Positions 40,445-47,382 of a stretch of DNA of 47,382 bases are shown here, in pieces. The DNA lies in contig JAIYDS010000290.1 in assembly GCA_027487385.1 (NCBI GenBank), positions 1 to 47,382 of the forward strand, given 5' to 3'. The notes under the pieces are model-generated. The model was not told the origin of the DNA. It saw only the letters and a program-made list of their open reading frames with translations, and did not search any database. Each line of letters starts with the position of its first letter. The stretch's first letter is position 1. Source of the DNA: Acetobacteraceae bacterium. Its GTDB lineage: Bacteria > Pseudomonadota > Alphaproteobacteria > Acetobacterales > Acetobacteraceae. The position numbers and the translations under genes were made by a program.

Positions 40445-40577
40445 TGTCATCCTCCATCGGGCGGTGTTCGGTTGGCGGGTTCGCGGCTCCGATGGGCAAA
40501 GACTAGGCCCGTGCCGCGCGGCGGGCCAATCCGCCGCGCCATGGCCGGTCATCGGTGGCGCCGATCGGCCCTGCCGC

Positions 40578-40607
40578 TTGCAACCAGCGCTTGTTCTATT
40601 TACGTTC
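40578..40607 (+). promoter_or_regulatory. radA promoter with LexA (SOS) box
   Basis: GTTC (40593-40596), seven bases, GTTC (40604-40607) is an exact alphaproteobacterial LexA box. It overlaps the -10 of a candidate promoter TTGCAA (40578-40583)-N17-TACGTT (40601-40606). The expected transcription start falls at or next to the radA ATG (40614), and no Shine-Dalgarno sequence is present, which suggests a leaderless mRNA under SOS control. Confidence 0.6.
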
Positions 40608-40613
40608 TCGCCC

Positions 40614-42014
40614 ATGCCCAAGGACCGCTCCCGCTTCACCTGCCAATCCTGTGGCGCCGTCCATGTGAAATGGCAGGGGCGTTGCGATGGCTGTGGGGAA
40701 TGGAACACCCTGGTCGAGGAAAGCACCGCCCCGCGCAGCCCCGGCCCGGCCGGCAAGGCGCCGCCCGGGCGCGGCATCAGCTTTGTCGGCCTGGCGGGTG
40801 AGAGCGCGCCGCCGCCGCGCCACCTGACCGGCATCGCCGAGCTGGACCGCGTGCTGGGCGGCGGCTTCGTCCCCGCCTCGGCCGTGCTGGTGGGGGGCGA
40901 TCCGGGCATCGGCAAATCCACCATCCTGCTCCAGGCCGCGGCGCGCATGGCAATGGCCGGCAAGCGCGTGCTCTACATCTCGGGCGAGGAGGCGGTGGCG
41001 CAGGTGCGCATGCGCGCCCGCCGCCTGGGCCTGGCCGAGGCACCCATGGCGCTCGCCGCCGCCTCCGCCCTGCGGGACATCCTGGCCAGCCTGGAGGCGG
41101 AGGAGGAGGCGACGCTCGTCGTCATCGATTCGATCCAGACCATGTGGCTGGACGCGCTGGATTCCGCGCCGGGCACCGTGGCCCAGGTCCGCACCTGCGC
41201 GGCCGAGCTGATCCGCTGCGCCAAGGCGCGCGGCTTCGCCCTTGTCCTGGTCGGGCATGTGACCAAGGAGGGCACGCTGGCCGGCCCCCGCGTGCTGGAG
41301 CACATGGTGGATGCCACGCTCTATTTCGAAGGCGATCGCGGCCATCAGTTCCGCATCCTGCGCGCCACCAAGAACCGCTTCGGCGCCACCGACGAGATCG
41401 GCGTCTTCGAGATGACGGAGGGGGGGCTGGTCGAGGTCTCCAACCCCTCGGCGCTGTTCCTCGCCGAGCGGCGCGGCAATATCTCCGGCAGCGCGGTGTT
41501 TGCCGGGCTGGAGGGCACGCGGCCCGTGCTGGTGGAGGTGCAGGCGCTGCTCTCGCCCAGCAATGGCGGCTCGCCCCGGCGCCAGGTGGTGGGCTGGGAG
41601 GGCGGGCGGCTCTCCATGCTGCTGGCCGTGCTGGAGGCCCGCGCCGGCCTCAGCTTCGGGCAATCCGATGTCTATCTGAACATCGCCGGCGGCTTGCGCA
41701 TCAGTGAACCAGCGGCGGATTTGGCCGTGGCGGCAGCGCTGACCTCCGCCATCACCGACCGGCCGACCGACCCGGATGCGGTGTATTTCGGCGAGGTGGG
41801 GCTTTCGGGCGAAATCCGCCAAGTGTCCCAGGCCGAGCAGCGGCTGCGGGAGGCGCAGAAGCTGGGCTTTTCCGCCGCCGTGCTGCCGCGCCGCGTGGCA
41901 CGGGGGAACAAGCCGCCGCCGGCCATCGAAGGGCTGCGGCTGACCGAGGTGGGGCACCTGGCGGATCTGGTGGCGCCGTTTGCGGCGGGGACGCTGAAGC
42001 GGGAGCGGGCCTAG
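40614..42014 (+). CDS. radA: DNA repair protein RadA
   Basis: The 466-residue RecA-like ATPase promotes branch migration and processing of recombination intermediates. It has a four-Cys zinc finger (Cys10, 13, 24, 27, 'CQSCG..CDGCGEW'), Walker A 'GGDPGIGKST', 'YISGEEAVAQVRMRA', the family motif 'KNRFG' ('RATKNRFGATDEIG') and a C-terminal Lon-like domain ('LNIAGGLRISEPAADLAVA', 'VYFGEVGLSGEIR'). The ATG at 40614 has no ribosome-binding site and follows a LexA box by 6 bases. The frame is open upstream without coding character. cvpA and purF follow. Confidence 0.95.
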   Translation: MPKDRSRFTCQSCGAVHVKWQGRCDGCGEWNTLVEESTAPRSPGPAGKAPPGRGISFVGLAGESAPPPRHLTGIAELDRVLGGGFVPASAVLVGGDPGIGKSTILLQAAARMAMAGKRVLYISGEEAVAQVRMRARRLGLAEAPMALAAASALRDILASLEAEEEATLVVIDSIQTMWLDALDSAPGTVAQVRTCAAELIRCAKARGFALVLVGHVTKEGTLAGPRVLEHMVDATLYFEGDRGHQFRILRATKNRFGATDEIGVFEMTEGGLVEVSNPSALFLAERRGNISGSAVFAGLEGTRPVLVEVQALLSPSNGGSPRRQVVGWEGGRLSMLLAVLEARAGLSFGQSDVYLNIAGGLRISEPAADLAVAAALTSAITDRPTDPDAVYFGEVGLSGEIRQVSQAEQRLREAQKLGFSAAVLPRRVARGNKPPPAIEGLRLTEVGHLADLVAPFAAGTLKRERA

Positions 42015-42081
42015 GGCCAGGAGCGGGCCTAGACCACCTCAGGTGACACGACTCGCCACCCCCGCTACACGGCAGCGCAGC

Positions 42082-42642
42082 ATGACCTGGGCGGATGGTA
42101 TCCTTCTCCTCGTGATGGTGGCCTCCGCCATCTTGTCCTTCCTGCGCGGCTTCGTGCGGGAATTTCTGGGCATTGCCGCCTGGATCGGCGCCGCCATCGC
42201 CGGCTTCGCCCTGCGGGATCACGTCGTCCCCCTCATGGAGGGCACGGTCGAGCCCGATTGGCTGGCCGATGGCATTGCGGTGGGCGGCGTCTTCCTGGTG
42301 GTGCTGGTGGCACTCCAGCTCATCATCCACGCATTGGCGGGGCGCGTGCAGCGCAGCGCTCTGGGGGGTGTGGATCGCTCGCTCGGCGCCATATTCGGGC
42401 TGGCGCGCGGCGCCTTCATCGCCATCCTGGCCTATGTGCTGGCGGGGCTCTTCGTCCCCGCCATCGAGCGCTGGCCCGAAGCGGTGCAGGAGGCCCGGGC
42501 GCTGCCCTATGTCGTGGATGGCGCGCGGTGGGTTGTCGGCCTGATGCCGGAGGAGTATCGCCCCCGCATCGCCGCCCCGCCCGAGCGCCGCGTGCCCACG
42601 CAGGAGGATCTGATGCGTCCGCCTGCCCGCAACCGAACCTGA
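42082..42642 (+). CDS. cvpA: CvpA family membrane protein
   Basis: The 186-residue inner-membrane protein has four predicted helices and the CvpA start 'MTWADGILLLVMVASAILSF' followed by 'RGFVREFLGIAAWIGA'. 'LGGVDRSLGAIFGLARGAF' is the second family signature. CvpA affects colicin V production and envelope integrity in enterobacteria, and commonly sits just upstream of purF, as here (11 bases). A GTG at 42043 would add 13 residues that are not family-like, so ATG 42082 is preferred. Confidence 0.88.
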   Translation: MTWADGILLLVMVASAILSFLRGFVREFLGIAAWIGAAIAGFALRDHVVPLMEGTVEPDWLADGIAVGGVFLVVLVALQLIIHALAGRVQRSALGGVDRSLGAIFGLARGAFIAILAYVLAGLFVPAIERWPEAVQEARALPYVVDGARWVVGLMPEEYRPRIAAPPERRVPTQEDLMRPPARNRT

Positions 42643-42653
42643 AGGCCCCAGCC

Positions 42654-44114
42654 ATGCCCCTCCCAGCAGCCCCCGGCGCCGATGACGACAAGTTTCATGA
42701 GGAATGCGGGGTCTTCGGCATCTGGCGGCACAAGGATGCCGCGGCCCTGACCGCGCTTGGCCTGCACGCCTTGCAGCATCGCGGGCAGGAGGCCTCGGGC
42801 ATCGTCACCCTGGATGATGCCGGCATGTTCCATTCGCACAAGGGGCTGGGCCTGGTGGGCGACATCTTCGGCGACGCCAAGGTGATGGCGGGCCTGCCCG
42901 GCCGCGCCGCCATCGGCCACAACCGCTACGCCACCACGGGCGAGACGGCGTTGCGCAACGTCCAGCCGCTCTTCGCCGATTTCGAGTTCGGCGGCTTCGC
43001 GGTCGGCCACAACGGCAACCTCACCAATGCGGGCGTGCTCAAACGCGCCTTGGTGCGGCGCGGCTGCCTCTTCCAGTCCACCACGGATTCCGAGGTCTTC
43101 GTCCACCTCATCGCCATCAGCCTTTATTCCACCGTGCTGGACCGCCTGATCGACGCGCTGAAGCAGGTGCAGGGCGCCTATTCGCTGGTCGCGCTGCACA
43201 ATGGCGCGCTGATCGGCGCGCGCGATCCGCTCGGCGTGCGCCCGCTGGTGCTGGGCCGCCTGGGCGATGGCTGGGTGCTGGCCAGCGAGACCTGCGCGCT
43301 CGACATCGTCAGCGCCGAATTCGTGCGCGACATTGATCCGGGCGAGATCGTCATCATTGACGACAGCGGCATCCGCTCGGTGAAGCCCTTCCCCAAGGAA
43401 GAGAACCGCTTCTGCATCTTCGAATACATCTACTTCGCCCGGCCGGATTCCGTGGTCGAAGGCACGCCCGTCTATGAGACGCGCAAGCGCATCGGCGCCG
43501 AGCTGGCCCGCGAAAGCAATGTCATGGCCGATGTGGTGGTCCCGGTGCCCGATAGCGGCGTGCCGGCGGCCATGGGCTATGCGGTGCAGGCGGGCATTCC
43601 CTTCGAGCTCGGCATTATCCGCAACCATTATGTCGGCCGCACCTTCATCGAGCCGACCGACCAGATCCGCCACCTCGGCGTGAAACTGAAGCACAGCGCC
43701 AATCGCGCCATGCTGGAGGGCAAGCGCGTGATCCTGGTGGATGACAGCATCGTGCGCGGCACCACCTCCAAGAAGATCGTGGAAATGGTGCGCCAGGCAG
43801 GTGCGGCCGAGGTGCATATGCGCATCTCCTCGCCGCCCACCACCAATTCCTGCTTCTATGGCATCGATACGCCCGAGCGTTCCGAGTTGCTGGCCGCGCA
43901 GCATGACCTGCCCGCCATGGCCAAGCTGATCGGCGTGGACAGCCTGGCCTTTATCTCGATCGACGGCCTCTACCGCGCCCTCGGCCGCGAGGGCCGCGAC
44001 CCGGCCGCCCCCGCCTTCTGCGATGCCTGCTTCACCGGCGACTACGCCATCCCGCTGACCGACCGCACCGACAATGCCGAGCAGCGTGGCAGCCTCTTGA
44101 AGGCTGGCGTTTGA
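42654..44114 (+). CDS. purF: Amidophosphoribosyltransferase
   Basis: This is the first committed enzyme of purine synthesis, making phosphoribosylamine from PRPP and glutamine. The 486-residue protein has an N-terminal glutaminase whose nucleophile Cys18 ('HEECGVFGIW') is exposed after cleavage of a 17-residue propeptide. 'HRGQEASGI', 'IGHNRYATTG' and 'GHNGNLTNA' follow. The phosphoribosyltransferase domain has 'VPVPDSGVPAAMGYA' and the PRPP loop 'VILVDDSIVRGTT'. A Cys-bearing C-terminal segment ('FCDACFTGDY') is consistent with the Fe-S class. It is followed by an overlapping SDR gene. Confidence 0.96.
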   Translation: MPLPAAPGADDDKFHEECGVFGIWRHKDAAALTALGLHALQHRGQEASGIVTLDDAGMFHSHKGLGLVGDIFGDAKVMAGLPGRAAIGHNRYATTGETALRNVQPLFADFEFGGFAVGHNGNLTNAGVLKRALVRRGCLFQSTTDSEVFVHLIAISLYSTVLDRLIDALKQVQGAYSLVALHNGALIGARDPLGVRPLVLGRLGDGWVLASETCALDIVSAEFVRDIDPGEIVIIDDSGIRSVKPFPKEENRFCIFEYIYFARPDSVVEGTPVYETRKRIGAELARESNVMADVVVPVPDSGVPAAMGYAVQAGIPFELGIIRNHYVGRTFIEPTDQIRHLGVKLKHSANRAMLEGKRVILVDDSIVRGTTSKKIVEMVRQAGAAEVHMRISSPPTTNSCFYGIDTPERSELLAAQHDLPAMAKLIGVDSLAFISIDGLYRALGREGRDPAAPAFCDACFTGDYAIPLTDRTDNAEQRGSLLKAGV

Positions 44115-44809
44115 GCATGCAGGGGCAGGTTGCGCTCGTCACCGGCGCCTCGCGCGGGATTGGCCGGGCCACGGCGCTGGCGCTGGCTTCGGCCGGCGTG
44201 CATGTCGTGCTCACGGCGCGCAGCCAGGGCGGGCTGGAGGAAACCGACGATCTGATCCGAGCCGCGGGCGGCAGCGCGACCCTGCTGCCGCTGGACCTGA
44301 TCAAGGAGGCCGACAAGCTCGACCTGCTCGGCCCCTCGGTCGTGCAGCGCTTCGGGCGGCTGGATATCCTCGTGCATGCGGCCGGGCTGCTGGCGAAGCT
44401 GACGCCCACCGCGCATATCCCGCCGCGCGACTGGAGCGAGAGCCTGGCAGTCAACGCCACCGCCGCCTATCGCCTGATCCGCGCCTGCGACCCACCGCTG
44501 CGCGCCGCGCCGGCCGGCCGCGCCCTCTTCCTGCACGACTCCCACGCGGGCGAGCCGACGCCCTATTGGAGCCTCTACAGCACCGCCAAGGCGGCCCAGG
44601 CGCATCTGGTGCAATGCTGGGCGAGCGAGGTCGCGATGACGCCGCTGCGCGTGGCGCTGCTGGATCCGGGGCCGGTCGCCACCAATCTCCGCGCCGCGGC
44701 CTTTCCCGGCGAGGATCAGGCGAAGCTGCGCCAGCCCGAGGCGGTGGGTGCCGCGATCCTGGCGCTGCTGCGGCAGGAATTCGCGCATGGCGCCACACTG
44801 CCGATTTGA
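44111..44809 (+). CDS. Short-chain dehydrogenase/reductase
   Basis: The 232-residue SDR has 'VTGASRGIGRATALALA' (cofactor), 'DILVHAAGLL', the catalytic Ser in 'FLHDSHAGEPTPYW', Tyr/Lys in 'LYSTAKAAQAH' and 'LLDPGPVATNLRAAAF'. It is the YciK type often found beside purF in Alphaproteobacteria. TTG at 44111 is preferred because GAAGG lies 7 bases upstream and it overlaps the purF stop (TTGA); an ATG at 44117 is the alternative. Substrate unknown. Confidence 0.85.
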   Translation: MSMQGQVALVTGASRGIGRATALALASAGVHVVLTARSQGGLEETDDLIRAAGGSATLLPLDLIKEADKLDLLGPSVVQRFGRLDILVHAAGLLAKLTPTAHIPPRDWSESLAVNATAAYRLIRACDPPLRAAPAGRALFLHDSHAGEPTPYWSLYSTAKAAQAHLVQCWASEVAMTPLRVALLDPGPVATNLRAAAFPGEDQAKLRQPEAVGAAILALLRQEFAHGATLPI

Positions 44810-44827
44810 GGGCCGCCGCGGGAAGAT

Positions 44828-44846
44828 CCGCGCGCGAGGCGCGCGG
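44828..44846. other. GC hairpin between the SDR gene and rlmJ
   Basis: CCGCGCGC (44828-44835), loop GAG, GCGCGCGG (44839-44846): a perfect 8-bp stem with a three-base loop, 19 bases after the SDR stop. There is no T-run. It may be a transcript end for the purF unit or a leader element of rlmJ. Confidence 0.45.
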
Positions 44847-44878
44847 CGCGCGGCGACCGCCCTTGCCATCCACGCAAC

Positions 44879-45754
44879 ATGTCTGCGGCGCGCAAGGCAA
44901 GGCGGCCGAGCCGCCGCCCGCCGCTTGAGGGCCTGAACATCAACTATCGCCACGCCTACCACGCCGGCAATTTCGCCGACTGCATGAAGCACGCCCTGCT
45001 GGTCTGGCTCCTCCGCGCGCTGGCCCGCAAGGAAACACCCTTCCGCGTGCTCGACACCCATGCCGGCATCGGCCGCTATGACCTGGCGAGTGACGCGGCA
45101 CAGCGCACCGGCGAATGGCAATCCGGCATTGGCCGCCTTTCCGGCATCACCGAGGGCCCGCTGGCCGATTACCTAAGCTTGGTCCGCGCTGATGGCGGCT
45201 ATCCCGGCTCCCCTGCGCTCGCCGCCGCCCTGCTGCGCCCGCAGGACAGGCTTGCCCTGGTGGAACTGCATGAGGAGGACCACGCCACGCTGCGCGCCCT
45301 TTTCCGGCGCGACGCCCGCCTGGCCGTGCACAAGCGCGACGCCTTCGAGGCTGCCCGTGCCCTCACCCCTTTCCCGGAGAAGCGCGGCCTGGTCCTGATG
45401 GACCCACCCTTCGAGCAACCCGGCGAATTTGAGCGCCTGACCGCCGCCATCACCGAGATTTCCCGCCGGGCGCGCGGCCTGGTGCAGGCGGCCTGGTACC
45501 CCATCAAGGGCCGCGCCCCGGTGCGCGCCTTCCACTCCGCGCTGGCGGAAGCCGGCGTGCGGGACATCCTGGCCGCTGAATTGCACCTGCGCGAACCGCT
45601 GGACGCGGCGCGCCTGAATGGCTGCGGGCTGATCGTCGTGAATGCGCCCTATGGCTTCGAGGAGGCCGCCCAAGCCATACTGCAAGCGCTGCGCGACGCA
45701 TTGTCCTGGGAGGAAGGGGCCGGATGGGCACTGACCCGGATCGCCGATGAGTGA
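44879..45754 (+). CDS. rlmJ: 23S rRNA (adenine-2030-N6)-methyltransferase RlmJ
   Basis: This SAM-dependent enzyme methylates A2030 of 23S rRNA. The conserved start 'NYRHAYHAGNFADCMKHALL' matches RlmJ ('..YRHAFHAGNHADVLKH'). 'RVLDTHAGIGRYDL' is the SAM-binding loop and 'LVLMDPPFEQPGEFERL' the catalytic D-P-P-F. The only usable start, ATG 44879, adds about 20 basic residues (MSAARKARRPSRRPPLEG) before the conserved part and has no good ribosome-binding site, so the true start could be a rarer codon nearer 44935. Its last 8 bases overlap gpsA. Confidence 0.88.
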   Translation: MSAARKARRPSRRPPLEGLNINYRHAYHAGNFADCMKHALLVWLLRALARKETPFRVLDTHAGIGRYDLASDAAQRTGEWQSGIGRLSGITEGPLADYLSLVRADGGYPGSPALAAALLRPQDRLALVELHEEDHATLRALFRRDARLAVHKRDAFEAARALTPFPEKRGLVLMDPPFEQPGEFERLTAAITEISRRARGLVQAAWYPIKGRAPVRAFHSALAEAGVRDILAAELHLREPLDAARLNGCGLIVVNAPYGFEEAAQAILQALRDALSWEEGAGWALTRIADE

Positions 45755-46721
45755 GATCGTCATCTATGGCGCCGGCGCCTGGGGCACCGCGCTGGCCATC
45801 CATGCGGCGCGGCTGGGCCATGGCGTGACGCTCTGGGCACGCGACGCCCGGCGCGCGGCCGAGATGCAGGCCACGCGCGTCAATGCGCGGCTGCTGCCGG
45901 GCGCCACCTTCCCGGAGAACCTCCGCGTCACGCATGACTTGGCGGCGGGCGGCGCCACTCTCGGCATCCTTGCCGTGCCGATGCAGCCTTTGCGCGAGGT
46001 GCTGGGCGCCCTGCCGCGCGGCCTGCCGCCCCTGCTGCTGGTCTGCAAGGGGCTGGAGGCCGATACGCTGCGCCTGCCCATGGAGCTGCTGGCCGAAGCC
46101 CGGCCGGACCTGACCGGTGGCATCCTCTCCGGCCCGAATTTCGCGCATGAGGTGGCGGCCGGGCTGCCGGCGGCCAGCGTCGTCGCCGCGCGCGACACGG
46201 CCCTGGCCGAGCTGGCGCAGACCTTGCTCTCCGGCGGCGCGCTGCGGCTCTACGCCAGCGAGGATGTGCTGGGTGTGCAGCTCGGCGGGGCCGCCAAGAA
46301 TGTGCTGGCCATCGCGGCCGGCATCTCGACCGGCGCGGGCCTCGGCGAGAATGCCCGCGCGGCGCTGATCACGCGCGGCCTGGCCGAGCTCTCGCGCCTG
46401 GTGGTGGGGCTGGGCGGCAGGCCGGAGACGGCGGCGGGCCTCTCCGGCCTTGGCGATCTGATCCTGACGGCGATGGGCAATTCCAGCCGCAACGCCTCGC
46501 TCGGCTTCGCGCTGGGGCGGGGCATGAGCCTGGCCCAGGCGCTGGCCGGGCGCGCGGGGGTGACGGAGGGCATCGCGACCGCCCCTGCCCTGCTGGAGCG
46601 CGCACGCGCGGCGGGCGTGGAATTGCCGATCTGCGCGGCGGTGGTGGCGGTGTTGCAAGGCCGGCTGGATGTGAAGGGCGCACTCGCTGCCCTCATGGCG
46701 CGGCCGCTGCGCCCCGAATAA
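45747..46721 (+). CDS. gpsA: NAD(P)H-dependent glycerol-3-phosphate dehydrogenase
   Basis: The 324-residue cytoplasmic enzyme reduces dihydroxyacetone phosphate to sn-glycerol-3-phosphate for phospholipid synthesis. It has the Rossmann motif 'YGAGAWGTALAIHAA', 'LSGPNFAHEVAAGLP', the catalytic-Lys region 'LGGAAKNVLAIAAGI' and 'GLSGLGDLILTAMGNSSRN'. It begins inside rlmJ (8-base overlap), implying coupled translation. No frameshift or missing residue is seen. Confidence 0.95.
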   Translation: MSEIVIYGAGAWGTALAIHAARLGHGVTLWARDARRAAEMQATRVNARLLPGATFPENLRVTHDLAAGGATLGILAVPMQPLREVLGALPRGLPPLLLVCKGLEADTLRLPMELLAEARPDLTGGILSGPNFAHEVAAGLPAASVVAARDTALAELAQTLLSGGALRLYASEDVLGVQLGGAAKNVLAIAAGISTGAGLGENARAALITRGLAELSRLVVGLGGRPETAAGLSGLGDLILTAMGNSSRNASLGFALGRGMSLAQALAGRAGVTEGIATAPALLERARAAGVELPICAAVVAVLQGRLDVKGALAALMARPLRPE

Positions 46722-46792
46722 GGCCATCCCCTGGCGGCGGGCGCATTTCCCGCCCATCCTGCCCGCGGCAGGAACGTCAGGGAGGCAAGGCC

Positions 46793-47382
46793 ATGGAACT
46801 CAAGGGCAAGGTGGCGCTCGTCACCGGCGGCAATGGCGGGCTGGGGCAGCGCATCTGCCACGCCCTGGCGCGCGAGGGCGTGCATCTCGCCATCATGTAC
46901 GCGCAAAGCCGCGAGCAGGCCGAAGACGTGGCGCGGGAGATCACGGCCCGCCACCAGGTGAATGCGGTCGCCTTCGGCTGCGACATCACCGACCGCGCGG
47001 CGGTGGAGGCGCTGGTGCAATCCGTGACGGCGCGCTTCGGGCGGCTCGACATCCTGGTGAATGACGCGGCCTTCAACAAGGCGATCCCCTTCCCCGACCT
47101 CGACAACCTGACCGAGGAGGTGTGGGAGAAGATCATGGCGGTGAACCTGACGGGGCCCATGCGCCTCACCAAGGCGGTGGCGCCGGTGATGAAGGCGCAA
47201 GGCGCGGGGCGGATCGTCAACATCTCCTCCGTCGCCGGGCTTTCGCCGAGTGGCTCCTCCATCGCCTATGCGGTGTCGAAGGCGGGGCTGATCCATCTGA
47301 CCAAGTGCATGGCGGTCGCACTGGCACCGGAGACGCTGGTGAATTGCGTGGCGCCCGGCCTGCTGGAAGGCACCCGCGCCAC
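46793..47382 (+). CDS. FabG-like short-chain dehydrogenase/reductase, 3' truncated by the window
   Basis: About 196 codons lie in the window; the gene continues past the right edge. It starts MELKGKVALVTGGNGGLGQR with the cofactor glycine motif, then 'CDITDRAAVEALV', 'LDILVNDAAF' (an N-D-A-A variant of N-N-A-G), 'RIVNISSVAGLSPSGSSIAY' with the catalytic Ser, and 'AYAVSKAGLIHLTKC' (Y-x-x-x-K). 'VNCVAPGLLEGTRA' is the last segment seen. GGAGG precedes the ATG. Its substrate is unknown; 3-oxoacyl reductase-like enzymes have this form. Confidence 0.88.
   Translation, partial: MELKGKVALVTGGNGGLGQRICHALAREGVHLAIMYAQSREQAEDVAREITARHQVNAVAFGCDITDRAAVEALVQSVTARFGRLDILVNDAAFNKAIPFPDLDNLTEEVWEKIMAVNLTGPMRLTKAVAPVMKAQGAGRIVNISSVAGLSPSGSSIAYAVSKAGLIHLTKCMAVALAPETLVNCVAPGLLEGTRA

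Noticed and set aside
1..47382. tRNA, rRNA and prophage genes
   Set aside because: No cloverleaf with a T-psi-C arm, no rRNA-like stretch and no integrase, capsid or terminase frames were noticed by reading; a covariance-model scan was not possible here.

Overview
The window is chromosomal DNA from a high-GC alphaproteobacterium, most likely an acetic-acid-bacteria relative (Acetobacteraceae, Roseomonas-like). This is inferred from four things: the very GC-rich coding bias, a cellulose synthase with BcsA and BcsB fused as in Komagataeibacter, a Bug/TctC-type binding protein, and a GTTC-N7-GTTC LexA box typical of Alphaproteobacteria. I see no rRNA, tRNA, CRISPR array or intact insertion sequence. 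No stretch longer than about 300 bases lacks a gene.

Left end (1-4131, minus strand): the start of odhB and all of odhA (2-oxoglutarate dehydrogenase E2 and E1), then a fumarylacetoacetase-family hydrolase, separated by two GC hairpins. Centre-left (4381-19178, plus strand): a large cellulose operon in the order GH8 endoglucanase bcsZ, a proline-rich CcpAx/BcsO-like protein, bcsQ, fused bcsAB, an AlgJ/AlgX-like and an AlgF-like acetylation protein, bcsC, and an SGNH esterase/lipase. The acetylation genes come without a membrane acyltransferase (AlgI/WssH type). The operon ends at a bidirectional terminator that belongs to a repeat family found in five places in the window.

Middle (19292-26753): on the minus strand, a JmjC/cupin oxygenase preceded by two paralogous secreted proteins built almost wholly from D-x-D-P-x-D-G-P-G repeats. 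On the plus strand come a SapC-family protein with a TctC-type binding protein, an Old Yellow Enzyme, an epoxide-hydrolase-like protein, and an isolated gene with a permuted papain-like His/Cys signature. Region 26909-33897 is a phosphonate monoester hydrolase translationally coupled to a peptide/opine-type ABC importer (binding protein, two ATPases, two permeases). The binding-protein/ATPase junction looks broken, and a terminator-like repeat sits inside the operon.

Right part (33903-47382): on the minus strand, a membrane-anchored HExxH protein, an OmpA-family protein, an SDR and a TMEM43 protein. On the plus strand, an ABC-F ATPase (uup) and a small secreted protein, which converges on another small secreted protein. 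Then follow radA with a LexA box and apparently leaderless start, cvpA-purF, an SDR, rlmJ, gpsA and a partial FabG-like SDR.

The most unusual items are the structured intergenic repeat family with a covarying base pair, the paired D-x-D-P-x-D-G-P-G repeat proteins, the unusual acetylation-type cellulose operon, and the damaged ABC transporter junction.
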